From NCBI GenBank assembly GCA_964017195.1, contig OZ024895.1:17408034-17472033 (forward strand): a stretch of 64,000 nucleotides of DNA. Reading direction: 5' to 3'. Source of the DNA: Siderastrea radians (lineage: Eukaryota; Cnidaria; Anthozoa; Scleractinia; Rhizangiidae). The position numbers and the translations under genes were made by a program. Under the pieces are notes generated by a model that worked only from the letters and a program-made list of their open reading frames with translations, searched no databases and was not told where the DNA came from. Positions 15,101-24,400 of this stretch are shown here, in pieces. How positions within the stretch are numbered: position 1 is the stretch's first letter; every line of letters begins with the position of its first letter.

Positions 15101-17358
15101 TTAATCTGAGCCTGATATATTTTAAAAGTCTAAAGCTGAAGCATATAATTTTAAGAAGGACGGATTTATAACAATATTTAAGAAGGACGGATTTGTAACA
15201 ATGTAACGATAAGACAATTTATTGCCTAAAGCCTCATGAATCAAAGATATAATATGTTCTTTTGAGCAACATTGAATCAAATAGCGGTACGGAGTTCGGC
15301 AGTCGAGAATGCTCAAACCCATTATTCTTAACTTTAAAATAACAAAAAAGAAACAATGAACAGCAAAAAAAAGACCTCTAACCCTGGGGACGAGGTTGTC
15401 AAATAATGCTACTGAGCAGTACTTTTTTGTGGTACTGTTTGTTATGCTGTACAAGGTGGTTCTAACTTTGGAGTCTGTGGATGAAATCCTAAAGAGTGAC
15501 TATTCAAATGAAAGCTATTGAGCGGTACTTTCGTATGGGCTTATTATTCTGTACAAGGTGGTTTTAACTTCTGAGATCATTTCTTTGGCCCCTCCATATC
15601 CCTTCTTGTTTTTAAAAGTGGCAAGTAAAGTCTTTGTAATTGCAATTTAAGCAATTGCAAATTAAGCCGGAAAAAGATTTTCGGGGCTTCAAAGGGATTC
15701 GAACCCATAGCCTCTGCATTTGAACCGTAATGCTCCACCAATTGAGCTATGAAGACCCATACATTGGGAGCAGGCCAATTTATTGAGTTCATCTTAAGCC
15801 GTGAAAGGAATGAAACAAAATAAAATGATGTTTACTGCAGAAATACAAATGAAATGAAGATGTAACCATGTCGTCATTTCATTTGTATTTCCGCAGTTCA
15901 AATCATCTTCATTCTAATAAAGTCTTTATTGTTACGTTTTATTAGATGCACGTCGAACATCAGCGGCAGCTGATGATGAAGGAGAGACAGCAGAAACAGG
16001 CTGCGGCTGCAGCAATGGCATCCAGTTCCTCAACCTCTACAGCACCATCCGTTGCTGATTCTACAAGGACACCTTCCCTGGTCCCCCCTGGAGTGGCTGG
16101 CAACAGTCAACAGCAGCAAGGAAATAAACGACAGCTTACCCTCACAGTAAGTGCAATGTAATGTTGCATATGTCGGGTGGTTTCTGAAAATGGCCAACTT
16201 TCTACTTTTACACTTGTATTGTGCAAATTTACAGCAGCAGTGTTTCTCTTGGAATGTATTACAACCTGAACCTGTAGTGATTAAAATGACTACAGTAGAA
16301 TCTTGGCATCTCAGCTCCTAGTAACTCAAATGTCTCGCTACCTCAAATTGAAAGCAGTTTCTCTTGATTTATTTTTAACTGCAGAAATTTAACTCCTGAG
16401 TTCTAATTGAATTTACTTAAACTTTCCTTAATCTAAACAGTTTTTTTCTTTTGGAGGTTTTAGTTATCAAAATTCTACTCAGTAGCCAATCAAAGGTTGA
16501 AATTGGTTGCAATAGATATTTATGTTTGTGCAAGACATCTGCAAGCATACAATCAAAAGATGTCTGGGTGTGACTTACCTTTGGCCACTTTTGTACAAAA
16601 TTCAATTTTCTCTTTCAGCGAGACCAAATGTTAGCTGCTCATGAAATGTTCAAGAATGCAAACCGTGTGAGTCGAGCAGAAAAGGCTCTTATTTTGGGAT
16701 TTATGGCTGGTGCACGAGGTAAAGTATATTTCTTTCAAATAAAAAAAAACTGGCATAATTTTAATATAATGTACCAGTTGGTAGTAAATGATTTGAACCA
16801 TTGGTCCAATAGTCCTTTTCAGCGCTACAGGCGCCGGGGTCCACAATAGGTTTGGTGAGATGCGGGATTTGGCTAATTTTTGTGGCAATATTTGGGATGG
16901 GAGCTAAAAACAGGAGCTGGCAGAAAGAATTCCACTGCCATTACAAGCAAGGGCAGGATTTGTGTTTAATTAAGGGTTAGGATTGTGATAACTGCAAGCT
17001 GAAAGAAGCGAGATACACAGGATGTGAATCTTTACATGTTGTAGAGGGCATTTTAAACTGTTGAGTCTAGGAATAAAAACCTGGAGTGAGACCATTGAAA
17101 TAAAAGCTACTCAACATTGTTTAAATTTTAATTTTTGCTCGCCTTTTTACAGAAAAACCATATGCGCATCAAGGTCCCATCATAACGATCAAGCTGAGTG
17201 AAAATACAGAAAATGTGACAGCGTCTGATGGATCACAGCAAACCCAACTTGTAGAGATGCTCTTTGAGATGAACTATGACACAGGTCACTGGCGACGACT
17301 CAAACGCACCAGAGTGGTGTCAAAACACGGTGCCTCAGGAACAATGCAGAAAAGCTGA
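1171..17358 (+). CDS. NELFA: Negative elongation factor A (NELF-A), 10 exons
   Basis: Subunit of the nuclear NELF complex, which holds RNA polymerase II paused near promoters together with DSIF. Coding exons: 1171-1549, 4469-4636, 5429-5515, 7688-7815, 10335-10401, 11023-11135, 12006-12155, 15946-16146, 16619-16718, 17153-17358. All have GT/AG borders and their phases match, giving 1599 nt or 532 residues, very close to the 528 of human NELF-A. The N-terminal domain (MASVRQVDTALWLHNKL, then LHLPRR) is the Pol II and NELF-C binding part. Exon 2 has LPLECLYLNKSAL and the basic KHFTLRRKPKSAALRAEL. Exon 5 has LLDI and a KRRKK basic patch. Exon 6 has ATPDYAAGL. Exons 7-8 are low-complexity Pro/Ser/Gln. 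Exons 9-10 carry the conserved tail (EMFKNANRVSRAEKALILGF and FEMNYDTGHWRRLKR). The start at 1171 is chosen over the in-frame 1072 codon because it matches the family start. The last ~13 residues (SKHGASGTMQKS) have no human counterpart. Confidence 0.95.
1550..4468 (+). other. NELFA intron 1
   Basis: A 2.9-kb intron between the phase-1 donor at 1549 and the acceptor at 4469. It holds AT-rich unique sequence, a purine-rich tract (about 1880-1985), a short poly-C run (about 2085-2098) and a small tandem repeat near the 3' end (listed separately). No coding exon is recognisable. The open frames here lack family similarity and splice context. Confidence 0.6.
4117..4256 (+). repeat. About 36-bp tandem repeat, four units
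   Basis: Four degenerate copies of a unit of about 36 bp, each starting near GACAGGATGGG and containing CTGGGTCCCA. Units alternate between a GTCGAGCTGG and a CTCAATCTGG version, so the array looks like two rounds of duplication of a two-unit block. It lies in NELFA intron 1. The open frames across it are a by-product of the repeat. Confidence 0.7.
6127..6197 (+). repeat. (GAT)n microsatellite in NELFA intron 3
   Basis: About 70 bp of almost perfect GAT trinucleotide repeat. It sits in the intron between NELFA exons 3 and 4, close upstream of a foldback element. Confidence 0.9.
6318..7560. mobile_element. Foldback (inverted-repeat) element in NELFA intron 3
   Basis: Left arm about 6318-6590 and right arm about 6870-7085 plus 7500-7560 are reverse complements. 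The outer arm contains CATGAGCTATAGGAAACATG at the left and its complement near 7540. Inner arms share GGAATGAGTGGTTTTTCAAA versus its reverse complement. The right arm is interrupted at about 7086-7500 by an AT-rich insert. No transposase is seen. Target-site duplications were not resolved. Confidence 0.65.
7816..10334 (+). other. NELFA intron 4
   Basis: A 2.5-kb intron without a recognisable exon. About 8280-8430 and 9230-9330 share imperfect, partly inverted GTGTCACGGTAGC- and GTGTTAAAAT-like segments, which suggests an old element between them, but the ends could not be fixed. About 9790-10270 contains repeated TGCCCTCGGGCAT-type motifs and a duplicated CCTACCTATAAAG, again typical of a decayed MITE. 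Confidence 0.4.
12434..15399. mobile_element. 3-kb foldback element in NELFA intron 7
   Basis: The ends are inverted: AACCTCGTCCCCAGGGT at the left and its complement ending at about 15397. A 10-bp direct repeat, CAAATAATGC, flanks the insert (12424-12433 and 15400-15409), as expected for a target-site duplication. The arms (about 12434-13490 and 14655-15397) match over most of their length in opposite orientation. Both encode the same decayed frame (around IMGLS, NCRTPYRY and HEALGNKLSYRY), which is therefore repeat-derived and not a gene. The unpaired loop holds a minisatellite. The element landed inside an older interspersed repeat whose other half resumes at 15400. Confidence 0.8.
14170..14600 (+). 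repeat. About 19-bp degenerate minisatellite
   Basis: More than 20 imperfect copies of a unit like GTCAGTTGTGTATTACTCG, varying in the last 6-8 bases. It fills part of the loop of the intron-7 foldback. Overlapping open frames here have repetitive CITPSVV-like proteins and are not genes. Confidence 0.85.
15585..15765 (-). mobile_element. tRNA-derived SINE
   Basis: Read on the minus strand, the head has a tRNA-like D arm (AGCTCAATTGGTGGAGC) and a perfect B box (GGGTTCGAATCCC, at 15694-15706), followed by a body with CTTAATTTGCAATTGC. The anticodon arm does not fold well, so this is a SINE head and not a working tRNA. It is in NELFA intron 7. Confidence 0.7.
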
Positions 17359-17860
17359 TCACAGCATACCCAGAACTATGTGTCACAGTACACCCACCTC
17401 GCAGAGATGCTATTTGAAATGAACTGTGACTTAGACATTAATGACTTAAACCTGGTGTCAAAACATGGTGCATCAGGACCAATACAGACAATCTGATCAC
17501 AGCATGCCCAGCACAACGTGTCACAGTACAGTATATCCACCCCGTAGAGATGCTCTTTGAAATGAACTGTGACGCGGGTTTTAATGACTTAAACCTGGTG
17601 TCAAAACATGGTGTATCAGGACCAATGCAGAAAAGCTGATCACAGCATACCCAGGATTACATGAGTCTCAGCAAATGCAGCTTGTTGAAATAAATTATTA
17701 TTTGAAATAAACTATAACTCAGGTCACTGGCGATGACTTTAGTGCACCACAGTCCATCAGGACTAACGCAAAAAAGCTGATCAAAGCATGCCCGGGATTT
17801 CACTGGTAACAGTGAAATCAGTAAAATAAAGTGTTGCAAAGTAATTTGAAATGACTTAAC
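17359..17860 (+). repeat. Decayed tandem copies of the last NELFA exon
   Basis: Just after the NELFA stop codon, segments resembling the last exon recur about every 150-160 bp. Each has a version of GATCACAGCA, then GAGATGCTCTTTGAAATGAACTGTGAC, then GGTGTCAAAACA, then AATGCAGAAAAGCTGATCACAGC. Three to four units are visible and all are out of frame or interrupted. They probably serve as the 3' UTR, and an AATAAA at 17825-17830 is a candidate polyadenylation signal. The same units follow the pseudogene copy at 40196 onward. Confidence 0.75.
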
Positions 17861-17869
17861 AGGGTTTCT

Positions 17870-18165
17870 TACGGGTCCTGCTGGAAATCCTGGAAAATCC
17901 TGGAATTTCATTATGGCATTTTCCAGGACTGGAAAGTCCTGGAAAATTAATGCAGGTCCTGGAAAGTCCTGGAAATCTATAGACTCTTGTGAAAAAGTTT
18001 TCTTTTAAAACAATTGCCTGCAGTATTATTTTTGGATTTCTATTTCGTGAGGGTTTATTGCTTCAATTACTGTGCATTTGGGAGACCTGGAAAAATCTAA
18101 CTGAGTCCTGAAGAAGTCCTGGAAAAGTCCTGGAAAATTGTTTCTGAAAAAGGGTTCGAACCCTC
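17870..18165 (+). repeat. TCCTGGAAA-type short interspersed repeats
   Basis: A cluster of TCCTGGAAAATCC and GTCCTGGAAAG motifs at irregular spacing. This is a low-complexity interspersed repeat. It is absent from the duplicated copy near 40.55 kb, so it arrived after the duplication or was lost there. Confidence 0.6.
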
Positions 18166-18495
18166 CTTTTAAGGACTGTTAACAGATTAGTTGATAACAG
18201 CTTATCCAGAATTGCGCTGGTCACATGAATCGCATGGTTTCGGTGTGTTGCTTGAAATAAATTGTAGACTGGCAGCATTGCGTTTTAGATAGTCAAGCCA
18301 GTGGGCTGATCATGTGAGCGAGGGAGCTCGATAATCTTAATTAGCGAATGAATCAGCCAGGCTGCAGCTCGCTCCAGTCTCACCAAGCTTGTTTTGCTCG
18401 CTCACGTGATTACCACACCAACTTGACTGTCTAGAATGCGACTGCCAAAAGTGTTATAGTAAAATGGCTTGCATTGGTGTTGACAGAAACGCTTA

Positions 18496-19388
18496 AGGGT
18501 GGAGTGACGCATAGGGTGAAATGACGCATAGGGTGGAGTGACGCATAGGGTGAAATGACGCATAGGGTGGAGTGACGCATAGGGTGAAATGACGCATAGG
18601 GTGGAGTGACACATAGGGTGGAGTGACGCAAAGGGTGGAGTGACGCATAGGGTGGAGTGACAGGGTGGAGTGACACAGGGTGGAGTGACACATAGGGTGG
18701 AGTGACACATAGGGTGGAGTGACACATAGGGTGGAGTGACACATAGGATGGAAGGACACATAGGGTGGAGTGACACATAGGGTGGAGTGACACATAGGGT
18801 GGAGTGACGCATAGGGTGGAGTGACGCATAGGGTGGAGTGGCACATAGGGTGGAGTGACACATAGGGTGGAGTGACACATAGGGTGGAGTGACACATAGG
18901 GTGGAGTGACACATAGGGTGGAGTGATGCATAGGGTGGAGTGACACATAGGGTGGAGTGACACAGGGTGGAGTGACGCATAGGGTGGAGTGACGCATAGG
19001 GTGGAGTGACACATAGGGTGGAGTGACACATAGGGTGGAGTGACGCATAGGGTGGAGTGACACATAGGGTGGAGTGACGCATAGGGTGGAGTGACACATA
19101 GGGTGGAGTGACAGGGTGGAGTGACGCATAGGGTGGAGTGACACATAGGGTGGAGTGACACATAGGGTGGAGTGACACATAGGGTGGAGTGACACAGGGT
19201 GGAGTGACGCATAGGGTGGAGTGACAGGGTGGAGTGACACATAGGGTGGAGTGACACATAGGGTGGAGTGACACATAGGGTGGAGTGACGCATAGGGTGG
19301 AGTGACGCATAGGGTGGAGTGACACATAGGGTGGAGTGACACAAAGGGTGGAGTGACACAGGGTGGAGTGATGCATAGGGTGGAGTGA
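18496..19388 (+). repeat. 17-bp minisatellite, about 52 units
   Basis: Uninterrupted tandem array of ACATAGGGTGGAGTGAC with A/G variants (ACA/GCA) and several short units that lack CATAG. Because 17 is not a multiple of 3 and the minus strand has no stop in any phase, all three minus frames stay open for up to 365 codons; these are not genes. The second copy of this region has a single unit (about 40850-40866), so the array expanded in this copy only. Confidence 0.97.
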
Positions 19389-19519
19389 AAACGGACCACT
19401 ACAGAATGTGATCACAGTGTACCCAGGATTAATTGGGTTACAGGACACCCAGCTTGTTATTTGGAATGGCCTCAGGTCACACTGGCCATCGTTTAACACA
19501 GCATATGCAGCGAAAGAAA

Positions 19520-21402
19520 GTTGTAAATTAAATATGCAAACAAACTGGGTTACGGCAATAGTTTTATCAACCTGCCAATAGTGTCCAACAATAGCAGATC
19601 AACATCAAGATAGAGAGGAAATGACCCACTGCTTATAACAGATGACTTACGTAGAAGACAAAAAGCCATTGAATGAAATAGGAAAATGAAGCCAAGACCA
19701 CAATGTTATAATTGGTAAGCTTTCAAATTTGTGCTGGTTAATCCAAACTAAGGTCTATAAACACAGATATGAAAAACATGCAGTTTGTGAAACACCCTCT
19801 AGCCTAGTGTTCCCCGCCCTCCTTCCCCGCCAGCTATGCTATTATTATAATTTCTAAATGTAAACATTTTCACATGTTAGAACAAGTTTAATAAACACAT
19901 TAAGGTCACTTATAAGTACATGCAAAAAATACTGCATTACGTGAATCCGATGTCTGCGGTTACACGGTTAATTCTTTTCCATCTTCTACTTAATATCTTA
20001 TGACCATGTACGAAATTACAAGAGCGCATTTATTCTCCGTATAATGTGCTGACTTTAAGCTTAACATAGAGTACTAATATTTATAATAGCCTGATTACCA
20101 TTACCATAATTACTAAATATCTATAAACATTTCTTCATCAGTTAGTCTCTTATAGTGTTTAAAAAATCTTGATGTGTAAGTACGTGTACAAACACCGAAA
20201 ATACATTTTTTTGGCTGTAAATTTCCATTAATGGTATCTGTCAATTCCATAATAAAGAGAAGTTACTAATATCTTATGAACATGTGCTAAATTACAGGAG
20301 TGCATTTATTCTTCGCAAAAGCAGGCTACTGAAACTGAAAACCACGTACTCTTGTTTGTAGCTTGATAATACCCCCATGAAATTACCGTTACTATAATTA
20401 CTGAATACCATAAACATTGTCTCATCATTTTCGTCCCTAACAGAGTTAAATAACTTAAATGTACAATTCGTGTAGAAAACTGCGTATACGTATTTCTTCC
20501 TACGAATTTTCACTAATGATATCTATCGATACCAGAGGAATTGCATAATAAAAAGAAGTTACACGTCGGTAAATTCTTTTCTAACTTACGACCTGTCTTA
20601 CATACACCGGGGGGGAGGGCACTCAACAAATTTTTGTACAGGGAGGCTCCGCCCCGAGGTCCAACCCCTTACCCTTTTATATACCATTTTTGACAGAAAA
20701 GGTACCCCTTTCGCATACCTTCCATTGAAAAATGGTACCCCTTTCACATACCTACTGAAGAGCACTGCATCCCTTTTCTAAACCCTTGGAAGGAAGTCTT
20801 CTTGTCATTTTCATGTAGCGTTTAATAAATTAAAATGATTCAGTCATAAGGTGCGTCTACTCGAAATATTTTAATTAAAGGCCCTTTTAAATACCTAAAT
20901 GACAGATTTCCCTACCTTTTCATACACTTCAGCTCGTGAAATCCCTACACTTTTACACACCTGAAGCCTGAAAAAGGTGCCCCTTTCGGGCGGAGCCTCC
21001 CCGTATAGCCCATTATAGGGAGTACCCCCCGGGTACACACATTATTAAATCCGGAAAATGCCCTTTTTTCCTTGACCAAAAAATAGCGCATTAAAAGAGC
21101 TGAACTAGAATTAAACAAAAACGAGAGTCAATCAGAGATAACTTTTTTACGAGTGCGCTCATATTGAATTTGAATTTAATTACTCAAAGTTTCGTTCCAG
21201 TCAGCCATCAGCATAAGTTAAAAACTCTCTTTCTCGTTTCCTGCTTCAAGTTAACGGACTCTCGTGAACTCTCGTCAAGTTTTACGTCTCGTCGACTTTC
21301 TAGTGCTCGTTTCAAATTTTATCTTTTCTCAAAATGTTACATATCTGACTCATACTAACCAATCGCCGTCATAATCTGATAATCATCAACACGAAAAATG
21401 TT
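19520..21402. other. Shared flank between NELFA tail and NLR-A
   Basis: No gene is seen. The sequence is AT-rich and is repeated, with interruptions, at 40990-42075, 43215-43230, 44195-44400 and 44950-45802, downstream of the second NLR. It should contain the 3' UTR of NLR-A on the minus strand. A MITE occupies 20607-21033. Confidence 0.7.
20607..21033. mobile_element. MITE with G-rich inverted ends
   Basis: Inverted ends (CCGGGGGGGAGGGC... and ...GAGTACCCCCCGGG) bracket about 430 bp containing inverted GGAGGCTCCGCCC-like blocks and many TACCCCTTTC motifs. The paralogous flank at about 45350 lacks the insert (CTTACATACATGATTATTCG continues directly), which confirms an insertion. A TACA flanks both sides and may be the target duplication. 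Confidence 0.7.
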
Positions 21403-24400
21403 CTAGCCAACTGCCACTGTCCACTGAACGCTGATCGTTGAGTTGATTTCCTTTGCTTCAGCCAGTGCAGCAGCACCCGATCCACCAATCGCATTATAGT
21501 TTAAATTCAACTCAGTAAGCGTTGAATTTGTTTGAATTGCTTCAGCCAGTGCAGCAGCACCAGCGTCAGTAATTCTATTGTGAGACAAATTCAACTCTGT
21601 AAGCGTTGAATTTGTTTGAATTGCTTCAGCCAGTGCAGCAGCACCAGCGACTGCAATTCCATTGTAAGACAAATTCAACTCTGTAAGCATTGAATTTGTT
21701 TGAATTGCTTCAGCCAGTGCAGCAGCACCAGCGTCAGCAATTATATTCCTCCGCAAATTCAACACTGTAAGCGTTGTATTTGTTTGAATTGCTTCAGCCA
21801 GTGCAGCAGCACCAGCGTCAGCAATTCTATTGCAAGACAAATTCAACACTGTAAACGTTAAATTTGTCCGAGTTGCTTCAGCCAGTGCAGCAGCACCAGC
21901 GTCAGCAATGCTATTGTAAGACAAATCCAACCATGTAAGCGTTGAATTTGTCCGAATTGCTTCAGCCAGTGCAGCAGCACCAGTGTCAGCAATTTCATTG
22001 TCAAGCAAATACAACTTTGTAAGCGTTGAATTTGTTTGAATTGCTTCAGCCAGTGCAGCAGCACCAGCGTTAGCAATGCTATTGTAAGACAAATCCAACA
22101 CTGTAAGCGTTGAATTTGTCCGAATTGCTTCAGCTAGTGCTGCAGCACCAGCGTCAGCAATTTCATTGTCAAGCAAATACAACTTTTTAAGCGTTGAATT
22201 TGTTTGAATTGCTTGAGCCAGTGTAGTAGCACCAGTGTCAGCAATTCTATTGTAAGACAAATCCAACTCTGTAAGCGATGAATTTGTTTGAATTGCTTTA
22301 GCCAGAGCATCAGCACCAGCGTCAGCAATTTCATTCCCACCCAAAATCAACACTGTAAGCGTTGAATTTGTTTGAATTGCTTCAGCCAGTGCAGCGGCAC
22401 CAGCGTCAGTTAATCGGTTCACAGACAAATCCAACACTGTAAGCGTTGAATTTGTCTGAATTGCTTCAGCCAGTGCAGCAGCACCAGCGTCAGCAATTGA
22501 ATTCTCAGACAAATTCAATTCTGTAAGCGTTGAATTTGTTTCAATTGCTTCAGCCAGTGCAGCAGCACCAGCGTCAGCAATTGAATTCTCAGACAAATTC
22601 AACTCTGTTAGCGTTGAATGTGTTTGAATTGCTTCAGCCAGTGCAGCAGCACCAGCGTCAGCAAATCGGTTCACAGACAAATCCAACCGTGTAAGCGTTG
22701 AATGTGTTTGAACTGCTTCAGCCAGTGCAGCAGCACCAGCATAACCAATTCTGTTGTCAGACAAATTCAACTCTGTTAGCGTTGAATGTGTTTGAATTGC
22801 TTCAGCCAGTGCAGCAGCACCAGCGTCAGCAAATCGGTTCACAGACAAATCCAACCGTGTAAGCGTTGAATGTGTTTGAACTGCTTCAGCCAGTGCAGCA
22901 GCACCAGCATAACCAATTCTGTTGTCAGACAAATTCAACTCTGTTAGCGTTGAATGTGTTTGAATTGCTTCAGCCAGTGCAGCAGCACCAGCGTCAGCAA
23001 ATCGGTTCACAGACAAATCCAACCGTGTAAGCGTTGAATGTGTTTGAACTGCTTCAGCCAGTGCAGCAGCACCAGCATAACCAATTCTGTTGTCAGACAA
23101 TTTCAACTCTGTAAGCGTTGAATTTGTTTGAATTGCTTCAGCCAGTGCAACAATGGCAGCATCATTTAATCCTTTCCGGTGGAACTCAACGCTCTGAAGT
23201 CGAAGAAATGAACCAAGAACGCGTGCCAATTCTATGTGCAGATTATTCTGTTCTTTCTTACACTCGCTAATACAGTCCAGTGCAGTTACAAAATCATCGC
23301 GATCTCCTTTGTTGACTTGACTCGTTATGCATTTGATAAGGGCCACTGCTGTTTCTTCGCACTGGCCTGCTAGTATGCCGCATGTAAACAAAAGCACCTG
23401 TCTCAGCTCACGGAAATATCTGGTGTCTTCAGGTAAGCTCTCGGGACTAATTTCGCCATCGATAAGCTGGCAACAGAGATAAAATGCAGCGAACAGCTCT
23501 TGAAAGCTTTTGTGAAGAAAGCCATAACATATACTTGGCCTCCGTTTGCTACTTCCTGGCTGAACTGACAGAAACCCGAAACCAGGTAAGTCGCTTGCAA
23601 CATTTTGAAGCTGTCTGTCCTCGAAGTACATACTATCTTTAAGCAAACCATTTAATGCTATCAAGCCGAGATATTTTAATTGAACTTTGTATACTCCGAT
23701 AAGGTCTTCTTTGGTTTCTGGTAATTGTCTCTTTTTTCTGTATCTTGTGAGGACACACTGTACTATTTCTAGATACAGCTGAGTTCTGCTTTCTGGGAAA
23801 ACACCTTTGAAGTCATCACAAAGAAGGCAGAGAAGCGCCGTGTTCAAAGGGTTTGCTGTCAAGTCCCTTAAGATCTTATCTTGCTTCAACTTGTCCAAGA
23901 GCTTTTCTGCCAAATCCTCCATGTTTTTAAAATACTTGGTGATAAACTTTCGAGCATCTTCTTCAGTAAATCCTTCGATCTCTAGCAGGGTGTCGCAGCA
24001 TTCTCGTACTTTTATACCAGCTTCTTCCCGTGCTGTAACAACTAAGTGACACTTTGGAAGCATTCTTCCCTGAATAATTTCTTTAAACTCTTGCAATTTA
24101 CCGGTAGGTAACTCATCTAATCCGTCAAGTACCAGTAAAACGTTTGACTGATTGTGGCGAAGAAAGTTGAAAAATTCGTTTTTCTCTTTTTCTTGAATAT
24201 CTCGAGGCAGAAGTTGATCATCGATGGCCTCCCAAAGGTCAGACTTGATATCGCGACATTTTAGCAACAGCACCATTTGAACTTTTGGACAAGAACCTTG
24301 TTCCTCTTGGCTTTTAATGGCCCAGTCGTAAGCAAGCTTGTTGCAGTATGTTGTCTTGCCCATACCAGGCTTTCCTTCAATTAATACTGTTCTCGGCCGT

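Noticed and set aside
12662..15454. Matching frames on both strands (HEALGNKLSYRY) as a real protein
   Set aside because: They are the two arms of one foldback element. Neither copy has a complete frame or splice sites.
15680..15760. tRNA gene on the minus strand
   Set aside because: The D arm and T loop are good, but the anticodon arm does not form a normal stem-loop and the copy continues into a SINE body.
18496..19388. Regular repeats resembling a CRISPR array
   Set aside because: Units are directly adjacent without unique spacers, and the DNA is animal.
18402..19499. Long minus-strand open frames of 365, 322 and 288 codons (HSTLCVTPPYASLHPM repeats)
   Set aside because: They are the translation of a 17-bp minisatellite in all three minus phases. 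A period of 17 rotates the frame and no stop occurs in the unit. The paralogous site has one unit and no frame.
21858..22340. Minus-strand Leu-rich frames inside the LRR exon
   Set aside because: Alternative-frame translations of the 84-bp LRR repeat.
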